Origin: Pampus argenteus
Taxonomy: Eukaryota > Chordata > Actinopteri > Scombriformes > Stromateidae
DNA: 64,000 nucleotides
Assembly: GCA_036937835.1 (NCBI GenBank)
Contig: CM072874.1
Span: 14,150,001-14,214,000, forward strand
Direction of reading: 5' to 3'
The translations under genes were made by a program, and so were the position numbers. The notes below the pieces were generated by a model. It saw nothing but the letters and a program-made list of their open reading frames with translations. It made no database searches and was not told the DNA's origin. This document shows positions 52,894 through 64,000 of the stretch, piece by piece (position 1 is the stretch's first letter; every line of letters begins with the position of its first letter).

Positions 52894-53136
52894 CTTTAAA
52901 GAAGCAGTCCTTGCTGTGCACCACATAGATCCGTCTCCTCTCCAGGCAGGCGGTGCGGTAAACCTCGCAGTGGTTCTCATAAAACCTGCCGTCTGAGCCA
53001 CACACCGGCACAAAGGAGGGCCGGCATTTTTCCTGGCAAACACATTCAGCCCGGCCGGTTTCTGCCATTAACACACACTGTCGGCCCCGTCCGCAGTAGG
53101 TCCTCCGACAGGGGCCTCCATCTGGGTCAGAAAGGG
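52894..53136 (-). CDS. fstl4: fstl4-like gene, follistatin/Kazal-domain exon (partial gene)
   Basis: This internal exon of a secreted follistatin-like glycoprotein encodes 80 whole codons plus a split codon at each end. It carries ten cysteines (exon residues 9, 14, 20, 31, 33, 37, 45, 56, 63, 77), the pattern of a follistatin/Kazal module, with the signature PVCGSDGRFYENHC. Its acceptor on the minus strand is a pyrimidine tract ending CCCTTTCAG (AG at 53137-53138). Its donor is TTTAAAG|GTACCG (GT at 52892-52893). Both introns are phase 1, so the module is symmetric. Human FSTL4 and FSTL5 place this module just before two EF-hands, which are encoded by the two exons further along the minus strand. 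The residues CRPS.VPVCGSDGRFYENHC and HSKDCF.KG resemble FSTL4 more than FSTL5 as I recall them. The family is near certain; the paralogue is likely but not proven. No signal peptide is in this exon, and the N-terminal exon(s) are not seen. Confidence 0.93.
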
Positions 53137-53643
53137 CTGAAAGGGCAATAGAAGAGAGAAAATAGACTTTCTGAAACAATCACAAAGGTACAAGATAGAA
53201 ATCAGCTGAAGTTCCTCAATGCAAAAATAAAATGCACCTGTCTAGTCAAACAGGGCTTAGAATAGGGCTTATTATGTCCTCCTTGCTGATTTATACCAAG
53301 TAGATTCACCCTATTTAAAAATATTGGTGTCTAGTACTGTAAAGTCAGTTGCAAAAAATCTTATTTATGCACAGAAAGCATCATACCAAAATTGAAACCA
53401 CATAAACAAAACAAAAAAAAGAAATACAGAATCTGCTGCTTTACTGTAATTAAGGCTTACACTCATCCTGATTTAATGAATACTCCTTTAAAAATGTTAG
53501 TGCAGTAAGACAACAGAATCAACACAGTAGCAAGACAAATTATACAATATAAATTATATGCACCAGAAATAGAAAATGCATAAATTCAAACACCTCTAAT
53601 CTTGATCACAGGTACAAGACTGTGCTAACAAGGAGAGGAAAGC

Positions 53644-53670
53644 TTTTTTTTTTATTTTTTTTTTTTTTTT
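53644..53670. repeat. T-rich homopolymer with one A
   Basis: Twenty-six T residues broken by a single A. On the transcribed strand it is an A tract about 500 bases upstream of the Kazal exon. Confidence 0.85.
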
Positions 53671-54484
53671 ATACAACCTAACTACAAATCAAACAGCCAG
53701 GTGTTCTTACTAACACCTCACAGCACTCATTTGCACATACATGTGTACATCTGTATACAAACAGATATGCATACCTGTGTGTATAGTCGCACTCAAAATT
53801 AAAGATAGAGATCACACCTTCTGCTGTACCCGCTCTAGTCATCAACACACACACATTCACACACTTCGCCATCATCATAACAACAACTCCTTGTTCCGTC
53901 TACATGCACATGCATGTACAAATGCGCACGCCAGCATCTCCGTGTTGGCCACTCACTGTCTAGGACACCTTGCTTCTTCCATCTGATTTAATCTATTTGC
54001 TCTTAAAGCAAGTCAAGCTGCTGACCCTGCCAGACACAGCACCTTGGATTGATCTTTCCTGGTTCCATGAGCTTGACCGGACCTCCTCTCTTGTGGTGAT
54101 CTGAGGGTTAGATTTATGGGGCCCTGTGTTATTGTAGTGAAGACTACATGCTAAAAAAGTACAAGCAGGGCATTGGGTGGGTCTGAAGCCATCTCGCAAA
54201 TGCCAATACTAATAAATTATACATAAAAATTGTGTTGAAAACCTTCCCTGAGTTTACACATTATTAATACAGTATGAATGTGAGAAAGCTCAATCAATAT
54301 TAGCAAACTTGAACAACTCCCACACAGACACCCACATGGTGTTGAATTTATTGGCAGAGGCGCAACTAAGTTCAGCCTTTCAAAACAAATAAATAAACAT
54401 TAAAGATAGCTGTGTATTGTTTGTTCACATACATTTCATATGACAATGTTGTTCTACAAAGATTTTTTTTTCTGTGGATGTAGG

Positions 54485-54900
54485 GTACGGAAGCCAAGAA
54501 TGGCTATGCTTGCAACTATTTTTTTAAGTTGTTATCATGAGATCACAAGTTATTTATCTTATTATCTCAAGAAACAAATCTATCTATCTATAATCACAGC
54601 CAGTGGCTGTGTATATTTGTTTATCCTGTTACCAAAGATGAAAACTGCTCTGGGTGGAGGGCAGGCTACACAGACCATTTTTGAGTTCTCCATAATTATC
54701 ATGTTAACTCAAGAAAACAGCCTTTTGTTTCCTCAAGATAATGAAATAAATTAACTTCATCATAAATATCATAGGAAACAACATTTGTTATTTCACACTA
54801 ATAACTTAAGATCTCAAGAAAGCAAATTAAATTAACTCATTATCACTGGAAAACAGAGTAAATAACACGTATGAATGGATGGCCTCTTAGGGCATCCATA
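54485..54900. mobile_element. 416-bp short inverted-repeat element with target-site duplication
   Basis: The left end GTACGGAAGCCAAGAATGGC and the complement of the right end, TATGGATGCCCTAAGAGGCC, are imperfect inverted repeats. Exact GTAGG direct repeats flank both sides (54480-54484 and 54901-54905), consistent with a target-site duplication. Inside are repeated words such as GTTATCATGAGATCACAAG, TTATCTCAAGAAA and AAGATCTCAAGAAAGC, which recur in a common teleost family. The plus-strand open frame at 54440-54754 runs through it and is not a gene. Confidence 0.65.
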
Positions 54901-55899
54901 GTAGGAAGACCAGTAAATTCACCCATTTAGAGTTCTCCATAACTCCTGAGCTCCTATACATACTCTCCATACAGTTACAGAATATATAACTATCAAAAAC
55001 TGTTTGAATACTCACATTATTACAGCTTCAAGTATTCTTTCCTTAATCTGTTTTTTTCTTTAATGTCAATAACCTCTATTACCAAAAAACCTCATGAGAA
55101 CAACATAAAATGGGAAAAAAGGAAATCTAATGTAATAATTCTAATGGCAAAAAGCAAACAAGTAAAACAAAATTTGTTGCGTTTCATTTATTGGACATTG
55201 CAAAGGTATCACCATTACAAGGAAATGTATCGCATCTGAAATACTGGCTAACTGCCTTAAGAACTTAAAAAGACTTCAGTCCAGGTTTTTATAATCAAAC
55301 TCCTGAAAACAGAAATTAAATCTGCCTGGAGTATAATCATATCTCAACTCAGCATATCCGATAATAGAGGTAATGTGCTGTTGTTGGAGGACAAAAGTCC
55401 CTTAATAACATAAAGGTAATTCCAGGGCTGATGCACAGAGGCACATAAGTACACACACATACATAGATTAATACACTATATTAATACTCCTACTCAGTTT
55501 AAGATGTTAGTGTGAAGGCAAGCCTACACTATTGCGCTCAGTTACCGTCTAATCTCCTGCGCTTGCAAACAAAGACTGTTCATTGTTCATAGACATTATC
55601 ACATACAAACTAATTCTATTCATCAAACAAAAAAGATCTGCTTTCTTACATTTGCTTCTCTTATATCATTATAAATTGAATATTTAAAATAATTCCAATA
55701 GCTGCAGCCCCCACGCTCAGAAATAAAAAACGCACAGCCCACAGGCATGTGCAGTCTGACCTGACTTATTAGCATTGACTACCCCTTTATCATAATTAAG
55801 TGTTAGGAATCTGCTAGACGAAGCTGTAAGTTTGGGGGTGTGCCAGGTAACTACCCCGAGGGGAGCCTATGGGGTGGGAGGGGGGTTGGGAAGGGCTGA

Positions 55900-56115
55900 G
55901 GAGGAGGAGGAGAATAAGACAGGCTCAATTCCTTTTTATCCAGTTTACTAATTGTTCCGCGTGTCTCGGCAAAGCATCTGTGGGAAATGCAAAATAGCCC
56001 GGCTCCCCTGCGACCTTGCTGTTCATGTCAAGGTCGGGGACGATTACAAGATCGTTTGTATTCTCCAAGCGTGGGAGATTAAACGCTTTGCAACAACCGT
56101 CCAGCGGCTGTTACC
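55900..56115. promoter_or_regulatory. Candidate cis-regulatory block with inverted half-sites
   Basis: This GC-richer, non-repetitive stretch stands out from its AT-rich surroundings. It contains CGACCTTG (56011-56018) and CAAGGTCG (56029-56036), an exact inverted pair separated by 10 bases. Each arm resembles a TCAAGGTC-type nuclear-receptor half-site. A second hairpin, ACGAT/ATCGT around TACAAG, follows at 56040-56055, and an octamer-like ATGCAAAA lies at 55987-55994. Frames open across it on the plus strand show no recognisable protein. A function as an enhancer is inferred from appearance only; conservation was not measured. Confidence 0.35.
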
Positions 56116-57879
56116 CACCAGTGGCTGTTCTTCCTTCTTCTTCTTCTTCTTTCTCTTGTTTTCTCCCTCCCTGCTTGTCGTTTCACTCTTTCAGTCCCCT
56201 CGCCCTTTCCCATTTTGCTCAGAGAAAAGAGTACATGAACAGCAGGCACTCAAACAACGGAAACAATAGTGCATAAAAGTTACATTTACAATACACAAGC
56301 CGTCTGACATTTAGTTAAGTCCTTGTGCTCGGGCAAGTTGTCTCGCATTCTCTTGGACCATGTTGGCAACAATTGCGGCATGCTTAAGAGGCTAAAAGTG
56401 TTGTTTGATAATCCTCTCTGTCTAAGCTGCCGGCACAGTGCTTATGAATGGATTTTACAAGTTTTGATGCTCTGCAGTGCCAAGACAATGCCAGACTGAC
56501 CACTGAGTGTCAAGCCGTGTATCTTGTCACTCTTTTTCATTCTTCCTTGGGTCCTCTGTCTTTTTTCTCTTTATTTTGCTGTGCGTGCATATACTCACTT
56601 TCTCTCGTCTCTGTGTCATTACCCATCTCATGCTGAGCTCTGTTGTGCTTTAGAGACATTGAAACCAGACATTGTCCACTATAATCAGACATTTCCAGGA
56701 CATGTTGTGCAGGGAACTCTGTCGATAATTACATGGGAACATGAGGGATTTAGGAGGATACAAAGTGTTAAGACCATTTTGTCTTATCTTTCTGACATTT
56801 TTCAACAGACAAAGATAAGTTTCCCCTTTCGGTTTCCATTATGCAAGTCTAAGTGGATGATAGCATAACTGGAGGCACAGCACGACTCTCTGCCTGACTG
56901 ACTGCCTTTTCATTTATTGGGAGAAGCTACAATCTTGTCAGTCTCAGCCCTCGCAGTGTCTTTGTGATGAAGCCATTGGTAATTTGAATCCACAGCGAGG
57001 CATACAATTTACATGCACGTAGTCACATATGCATTGTACAGCATACTTGGATAAAAGACCACAGCGCGCACACACACACAGGCAGAGGGAAAGACAGTCA
57101 GAATATGTCACTTCACTCTGAAAGCCAAGCACTTACGTATAAACTACAATATGCCTCAATATATTTATACATTAGGCGGGACTCTCAGGCTTACATTTAA
57201 AGGCAATCAACATCACAACAAACTTTTTGTATTTTGTATTTAATCCAGCTCCACAGAGTGACAGAGACAGACATTGCATAGCTTCCTACTAATTATTCTA
57301 CAGATTATTTGCCCTGCTGATGTGGGACTCGCTGCTTACAGCACTACCATGTTATAAAATACCCTGATCCATGGAAACACAGACGCTGCAGTCACAAACT
57401 CTTAAGGATATCAGTATGTGACATTTACAGAAACAGAAAGAACATTTTTACAGCAGTTAGCTGTAGTTTAGCTCCAAAAGTGTCCTTGTGTTGTCTTATA
57501 TGTATAGTGTATTTATGTTTATTCTGTATGCGTTTTCCTACCCAAGAAAAGCTCCGTCACATCTGCTGATCCTAGAGATCATTCTATTTGCTCTGAAGCA
57601 GCTGTAGATAATTAAATCCAGAGACGCACCATCAAACACTGTCTCCCCTGTGCCGTGCAGTTGGACAAAGTATTTCCGACATGCACTGAGCTAGAATATG
57701 CATGGCCAACCGCAGCCCTTGGTGCTAGGTCAGATATTCTGTGGCATACACACAGATAAGAACAAACTGTCTGCTGTCAGTTTGCTGCATTGTACCAAAA
57801 ATGTTACTTTTCTGGGCAAACAGAGGATGGAAACTGGAATGAGCGCATTTATATTCTGTAATTCTCTCTTTATCCTGGT

Positions 57880-57991
57880 TCTTATAGCTGCACGGTCTGC
57901 CATTTCTTTGCTGCGTTCAAATCGCCTTCATGCACAGGAAACAATGAAGCATTTATTTAAGCATTACTGACAATGATAGCAGCCTGACTGT
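57880..57991. repeat. 112-bp exact direct repeat, copy A
   Basis: This is identical over 112 bases to 59751-59862. It starts TCTTATAGCTGCACGGTCTG and ends GATAGCAGCCTGACTGT. It includes two ACAATGA words (SOX-like ACAAT cores) 29 bases apart. No poly-A tail, terminal repeat or target-site duplication is visible. An open frame runs across each copy (57698-57970 here) and shares its last 29 residues, but neither shows homology or start context that supports a gene. Confidence 0.97.
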
Positions 57992-59750
57992 ATTTTCTGT
58001 ATTTTTTGGTAAGCAAAGAGTTACAGGCAACCGGCTACACACCACCTTCTCAGCAAGGTAACCAACTCTGTACTGTTACAACTCTTTTCTGATTGATTTA
58101 AAATACTACCAGCAGAACAACACTTAATTTAAGTGAGTGAATACTGCCAATACTTTTAGGAAGATGGCACTTCCTCAGCATACACAAATTGTCCCGCTGA
58201 CAAAATGGGGCGTATCCATTTTTCCAAATTCAGCACATATTATAGTACACAGTAGAGCTGAGTGCAAATATTAGTACGTAAGATTTAAGTTTCTAAGCTG
58301 TCAGATAATGAAGGAACACAACAGCAATCTGCTTAGACCATGACCATTCAATTAAAAATCAACTTGTAACAATTAAAATAGCCAAACAACAAAGACAGAA
58401 AGTAAACCTGACTTTGAAACGGCATGTCTCTTCCTGACTCACTCTGGACACCAGAAATGACTACAGCAATACTACTACATGAAGTAACTTCAGAAGATAA
58501 TTACATTTAATATTAACTTCCTCCCAAACCCATTTTTCTCCATTAAGTGCTGAGAATTACCTATTACCTCCATGACCTCTTTTTTAATGGCAAGTTAGCC
58601 AGTACCTCGGTGTTCACTACATGTGATTGAGTAGACGGACACACTAAAGACATTTTAATTAGCCAACTAATAATTTACCGATATGCGAATTCAGAGAATA
58701 TTCTGTAGTCGCAGAAAACTATTTGTGTTTACCATAGATGAAAATGTATAATGTTAAAGGGAGAAGATATTGGTGCAGTTTCCTTTATGTCAACAGTCTG
58801 TTGACACACATGCGCATCGTTGCAAGATCACATGGTCAAATTCAAAATGTTTCGCAATAGAGGTACGTTCCATACACGCATATGCTACTTTTAATAGTTT
58901 TTCAGAATTAAAGAAGGCTATTGCTACCTATGAAGACTATGTTTTTTGATACTTCCAAATTACATACAGTGTATATGCCAAAGTCCAATTTTGCGTGCAG
59001 GTGATATGCTAATCCTTCCCATGGTTTGGGCTAAAATGATTAGGTTTAGGCACAACAACAATAGGTCCTAATTCCTGGATATTAAATGTTCATCTGCAAT
59101 TTTAACAGTGGTCCCAGTAATATTTATGCTACATTTGAGTAAAAAAACAAACAAAAAAAACCCCACTTAAATTCAGTTGCAAGAACACTACACAGAGAGC
59201 AGATGAGAGGACAGATGGTAAATGGCAGAGAAAACTCTGAAAGCACAGCAACCAATGGGGAAACTCCAACAATGACCAATGGTGTAGCTTCATGAGTCAG
59301 TCAGTAACATCATCATGGTTTGGGTTAAAATCTCTTAACACAAATAAAATGCAGCTCACAATAATCAGACCTTGGATTTTTACTATAAGTGTTACTTCTT
59401 CTAAACGAAAACAATCAATATGTACCTTTTACACTCATTTACACATGGTAAATGATGAACTGAAGTTATAAAGCTATGAACCCTGACTATTTTTAAACTT
59501 TGATGACGTTACGACCAAAACGCCAACAGTGAAGAAGCTTTCATTGATTTCTGAAGAGGCATGGCTGATTTTAAGACTAAAGGAAGTAGTTACACCTGAT
59601 TAAGTGTACTTGTCAATTCCCTCATTATTAACCCATGCCGATTCTGTTTTCCTCCTGTCTCGATGTTTCTCTTGCTCTCCCCCTCCCTTCCAGATTATTG
59701 ATCGTGAGGGATGCAAATGAAAGAAGTAATCAAGCGAAACGCCAAGCTGG

Positions 59751-59862
59751 TCTTATAGCTGCACGGTCTGCCATTTCTTTGCTGCGTTCAAATCGCCTTC
59801 ATGCACAGGAAACAATGAAGCATTTATTTAAGCATTACTGACAATGATAGCAGCCTGACTGT
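59751..59862. repeat. 112-bp exact direct repeat, copy B
   Basis: This is the second copy of 57880-57991, 1,871 bases away in the same orientation. Five bases before it (CTGGT) also align to copy A with a 1-base gap, and weaker similarity (TTCTG.ATT) follows it, hinting that the duplicated unit was once longer. A POU-type octamer ATGCAAAT lies 40 bases upstream (59711-59718), outside the duplicated part. Confidence 0.97.
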
Positions 59863-60429
59863 TTCTGATTGTTGTCCACACTCCTACAGCCATATCAGAG
59901 GTGTATTAAGCAGCTACTGCTAATGGCAAGTAGACATTAAAAACATTGAGCTGGTAAAACTCATAGTACCGGTAGATGTAATTGCAATGCAGCCACAGGA
60001 GACACATTTTAAAAATGTTGTTGTCTTGTTAACTATAATTGTGCTTCTTTAAACTGGTCGCTGCTGCTGCCGTTTATGAGGTTTTACACTGTTGAGATAT
60101 ATATATATTTACTTTGCACAGACCATGGCAACATATAAGTAAATACTTCACATGCATCTCTTTTTATAAGAGGGCTCTACAAATTTGAGAATGGAGTTGA
60201 GAATGGTCAATAGAGGGAAAAAAAAATAAGGGAAAACTGAAAAATTATAAACCTAATCTCATCAGCGACAAACACATTAAATGGGAATTAAATTTAAGCG
60301 ATGAGGGGAAGGAAAAACAAGACAACAACCGGTAAAACTGACGACTGAGACAAAGATGAAAGATTGAGGTAAGAAAAAATATTAGATTATCAAATTTCAT
60401 ATGAAAGTAATTTAGTGAAACTGATTGTT

Positions 60430-60680
60430 GTGAGTCAGTAATGCGGCTGCAGAGAAAAAGGCCAACTCTGCCTCTACAGGGCGAGAATATTCGGCCTCTG
60501 TCTCAGACAAAATGTCACTGGGCTCATCCGGCTAGTTCGGCTGATCGGCCCGTATTGATCTTCTGAGCCCCGCGTATCTGCAGCCTCTCTGCTGAGAGGC
60601 TCAGCTCTCTTGAAAGATTGACCTGGGAGAGCCCGGCTGCTGCTACCTGACCTTCCTGAACCTCTACAAAGCAGACAGTC
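60430..60680. promoter_or_regulatory. GC-richer unique block with overlapping hairpins
   Basis: The block is non-repetitive and GC-richer than its surroundings. It carries AGCCTCTC/GAGAGGCT around TGCT (60582-60601) and, overlapping, GCTGAG/CTCAGC around AGG (60591-60605), so the two stems exclude each other. Minus-strand frames across it have no recognisable domain. It may be regulatory DNA, which is inference only. Confidence 0.25.
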
Positions 60681-62189
60681 GGGCATTTCTTTAGGGGTTT
60701 GTGGGTAATTCTTTGTTTATGATTGGCAATAATGATAATACACGGCATATTGCTTTTTATGGAGTAGATCTGTTTTGCTGTATCATTCTTGACGCCTACT
60801 CATCGCGTGTAGCTTTATGTAAAAATACTTGTAACTTGATTATTTTACCTTCTTCAGCCCTTTACTCCATCTTTTGAATCTTTTTCCTGTTTGGTCAACT
60901 CAAAAACTCAAAGCTGTATTATTATTCCTGACAAGCTGACATTTTGCAACAAGTTTTTCCCATGACAACTGTGAAATGACAGATGCACTGTTACAATGAG
61001 TCATGTTAGCCATGAATTATACACCCCATAACCATCTGAGCACTAACTGAGCAGAAAGTGTTAACTGCAAAACTAAATTTAAGAATGAACACATTCACAT
61101 ATAAGCACATATAAACTACTGCAAGACCAGAGTGAGCTGGAATTCACACCGGCAGCCGTCAGTCACATCGATACATTGGTTATGTTATGACAGGTATCTG
61201 TTTCTGACTCTGTGGGTTGCCCTCTGCAGGGGACTAAAAATGATTTGTGAGGGTGCCAGGGCATCCACTTGAAATAATGCATTTTTGATGCAGCCTCTGG
61301 GTCTTCCCCAATTATTAAGTATGAAGAAAAACTGGAGAAGGGCAAGAAATAATAATTGTTTGGTATAACAGTCTGAAAAACTTGCTGACCTCAAGTCAGG
61401 GGTGCTTGCACGTTTGGTTAATGAGCATTTGCAATTGTTTAAATTCTGACATTGGATGGCGGTGTATTTCCCTGTTGATACAGAAATAAACAAAATTACA
61501 TGATAAGTTATATGCAGACTAATTTGCATCTACATTTGTACATATAAACATTTATACAGCAAGTAATCCACACACTTCATTCATTAAAAAAAGGACACAT
61601 TTTCATACTTGCTGCACATCCTCTGCCCACATAGCTGCTTATGATTGAAGCTGGTTCACAGTCTGCCATATTATTTACTGTGATTTTACCGTCACTGTAG
61701 CTATAACTAAGACTATAGCAATATAGGGCTTGAGCATCAGTCCTCTTCAGCTATCACACTCACATTTTTTTTTTTTTTTTGTATTAGGTTTGACTGAGCA
61801 TGAGTGGGAAATATAATGTCCCCTGGAAAAAAAAACCCCTTCATATATCAAGGATTTTGTATTGTACAAATAGAAAGTATTTGAAAAAATAGTCTCTCCT
61901 GTGCCCTATACACAAGTCTCTAGAGCCATACGATCTCAATCTTCAAGGCCTAAATTAAATTTCCATTTCTGTGTTTGTGTGATGAAGAAAACGGGCGGTA
62001 AATTCTGCTGTGTGTTATGCCTCCACTACGTTCCACCCCTGTTTATTATTAACAGCATCTTGATCCTTTCGATCCATCTTCAAACTCATCTTTCTCTCAC
62101 CTCTCACTATTTATCTCTCTATGTATACATCTTTCTACAGTATATACTGTATTTCTGCTGACACTATACCTTCACCTCCCTCCCTGCAG

Positions 62190-62265
62190 GGTTCTGGGAG
62201 AACAGAGACCAAGCGCCCCCAATGGCATTGCTCCTACAGCCAAGATGACTAATAGCCCCCACAGG
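62190..62265 (+). other. Exon-like segment with consensus splice sites, identity unknown
   Basis: On the plus strand a pyrimidine-rich CACCTCCCTCCCTGCAG precedes the segment and CACAGG|GTAAGAG follows it. Further good donors lie at GAG|GTGAGG (62282) and AAAG|GTAAGA (62295). In one frame the segment is open throughout, including PSAPNGIAPTAKMTNSPHR, with an ATG in a fair context (GCCAAGATGA). I do not recognise the peptide. It is on the strand opposite the follistatin-like gene, so if real it belongs to another transcript. It could equally be a chance match. Confidence 0.25.
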
Positions 62266-64000
62266 GTAAGAGGCTGCAGAGGTGAGGCACAAAGGTAAGA
62301 AAGAAAAGATCAAGAAGCTACGTCGTCTCACACGCCTAGCTACCTTGGTTGTGTAGGTTTTGGCTGTTTATTGCTCTATTCACACAGAGGTAGTGTTGTG
62401 AATTAAATCCTTTGTGTCTATTTAGGGCCAGAATATTACTTCCACAACAGGATTCTTATCTTAAGCGCACAGAGTCATCTGATGGTGGAAAATTATTTTC
62501 TTAACATTGTTGAAAATGACTGCAGAGTTCCTTACATGGTTCTGTTGTGTATTAGAGATTAGGGTTTTTTATTTAACAAATACAATTTTGTATTTTATCC
62601 TAGACACCTATTTAAAGTGGCGCACACAAAATTGTACTGCAATTTGTAATGCAGCATGTCATTTGCCTGGTTTTAGTCTATATTTTTCTTACTGTCAACA
62701 AATCCTATGGAAAGACCAAAACCAACAGTGTGTCTTTTAACCTTAATTTTTAGGGTCATTAACATGTCTTTTGAAGCATTTTTTAAATTCTTACTATTCT
62801 ACTGTTCTTATAATATCTGCACATTTTAATTACAGTACAGTATGGTTAAGGTTGGGCAACTACTACCTAACCTAACTACCTAACTACCTAAAACATGTTA
62901 GAGAAAGATATATGTGGTTAAATGTTTCTTAAGACAAATAGTAAATTAACTGTTAGACACAGTGATAAAAGTTAAACATATGGTCATATGTCATATCATA
63001 CTGGCTATGACATATACCATAAATCCACAATGTCCGTGGTCCACTTCTGGCCACAGACCTTTGTAACATTTCACACCGCTCTCTCTACCCCCTTTTATTT
63101 TCTTTTTTCTTTTTCTTGTTTTTCTGCACTTTTAGCTGACAAATAAAGGCAGAAATGCCAATAAAATATGTTGGCAGTCTTAAAGGCAAAACAGCATCAT
63201 TGCTAGCCAGGATCTGCTTTTCTAGGAAGCAAATGTGATGAAGTTTCTGTTTTTCTTTAGCATTGTTGGGAGTTTATATTTACTTATGTGAAATGTGGTA
63301 GTAGTAAGATACTAGAATATCTTTACAGCGCAATACAGTCTCATTAACACCAGCATGCAATCTTACAAAGCAAAGACGCAGGCACATATATTGTACACTG
63401 CTGGGTTGTTTTGCCCTTTAATATTTGCTTAGCTACATAAATACCATACTCCTTGCTGCATTAGCATGAACATTTGAATCTGACATAAACCATGTACTAT
63501 AGAATTACTGATATTAATGAATTTCCACAGGACACTGGGCTGGGATTTTTCAGTGAAGGTGTTTCAAAAAGAGTCTATGACAATATAAAACAAATAGATT
63601 TCCATCTACAAAATTAAGAAGATAAAAAACACACCATGTTTGAGACCACTTTTTGTACAAGATTAGTATTATCAATGGGATAATCTTGGCAGACATGGAA
63701 GATGCACACAAGATTAAAATCCCAGATGATGTCTCCTATTATTATAAATTACTGGGTGTCTCCCAGGTAATATTAGTCCTGTGTATACAGAGCTTTCCAT
63801 TTCACCTCATCTCGAGCTTTGCACTTATGCATACTGTTGATGGAGTGTAGGATGCTGAATTACTGAAAATTGTGTGCACATACACATGCAGTTCATCCCC
63901 TATTGATTTTTTTTTTAATGTCTTGCATAAGAATGAAAATGAATGTCTCAGATGACAACTGCCTTCTGTTTTCTTATGTATTTATTCATATTTCTATTTA

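Larger units (their letters stand above)
53137..64000 (-). other. Intron upstream of the Kazal exon (incomplete)
   Basis: At least 10.9 kb of minus-strand sequence lies upstream of the Kazal-exon acceptor. I found no signal-peptide exon of the follistatin-like gene in it, so that exon is probably beyond 64000, although a small or divergent first exon could have been missed. The stretch holds an inverted-repeat element (54485-54900), a GC-richer block near 56 kb, an exact 112-bp duplication, a GC-richer hairpin-bearing block near 60.5 kb and an exon-like segment on the plus strand at 62.2 kb. Confidence 0.7.

Noticed and set aside
55952..56276. Overlapping plus-strand frames of 105 and 86 residues
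   Set aside because: They cross a candidate regulatory block and a (TTC)n stretch (about 56137-56152), which gives the Phe or Ser runs; no protein similarity.
57698..57970. Two open frames sharing an identical 29-residue C-terminus (also 59635-59841)
   Set aside because: The shared residues come from the exact 112-bp DNA duplication, with silent and non-silent sites equally unchanged. The N-terminal parts are unrelated and no family is recognised.
58990..59340. ATGGTTTGGG(C/T)TAAAAT words occurring twice (59020 and 59315 areas)
   Set aside because: They resemble a dispersed teleost repeat, but too little aligns to define an element or its limits.
1..64000. CRISPR arrays, bacterial operons, phage or viral genes
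   Set aside because: None are visible; the spliced exons, microsatellites and transposon families are those of a vertebrate genome.

Overview
The window looks like nuclear DNA of a ray-finned (teleost) fish. It is AT-rich and gene-poor, with many (CA)n/(GT)n microsatellites. The repeats are of teleost type: Tc1/mariner and hAT remnants, short inverted-repeat elements and tRNA-derived SINE-like units. The only convincing protein-coding sequence is three spliced exons on the minus strand. There is no operon, CRISPR array or other prokaryotic feature.

The three exons belong to one follistatin-like gene, best matched to fstl4 (fstl5 is the alternative), transcribed from high to low coordinates. 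The first in transcript order (52894-53136) encodes a ten-cysteine follistatin/Kazal module. The second (9531-9721) encodes a linker and the first EF-hand. The third (5501-5621) encodes the second EF-hand. Splice sites and phases (1, 0, 1) join them into one reading frame. The signal peptide and N-terminus should lie beyond 64000. The two Ig domains and the C-terminal region should lie before position 1. About 99% of the window is therefore intron, including one intron of about 43.2 kb.

By region: 1-5500 is intron with microsatellites, a short inverted-repeat element and a possible gypsy-integrase fragment. 5622-9530 is a 3.9 kb intron with a decayed Tc1 copy and a second interspersed repeat. 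9722-52893 is the giant intron, with SINE-like copies, a two-ended Tc1 composite near 18.2-18.9 kb, a 949-bp hAT-like element near 28 kb, large CA/GT tracts and several unique stretches that look like candidate regulatory DNA. 53137-64000 is the upstream intron. It holds a 416-bp element with terminal inverted repeats, a GC-richer block near 56 kb with inverted nuclear-receptor-like half-sites, and an exact 112-bp direct duplication (57880-57991 and 59751-59862). It also holds an unexplained exon-like segment at 62.2 kb.

No previously undescribed multi-gene system is visible. The observations most worth checking are the perfect 112-bp duplication, the 56-kb block, the tandem splice donors after the first EF-hand, and the exon-like segment at 62.2 kb.
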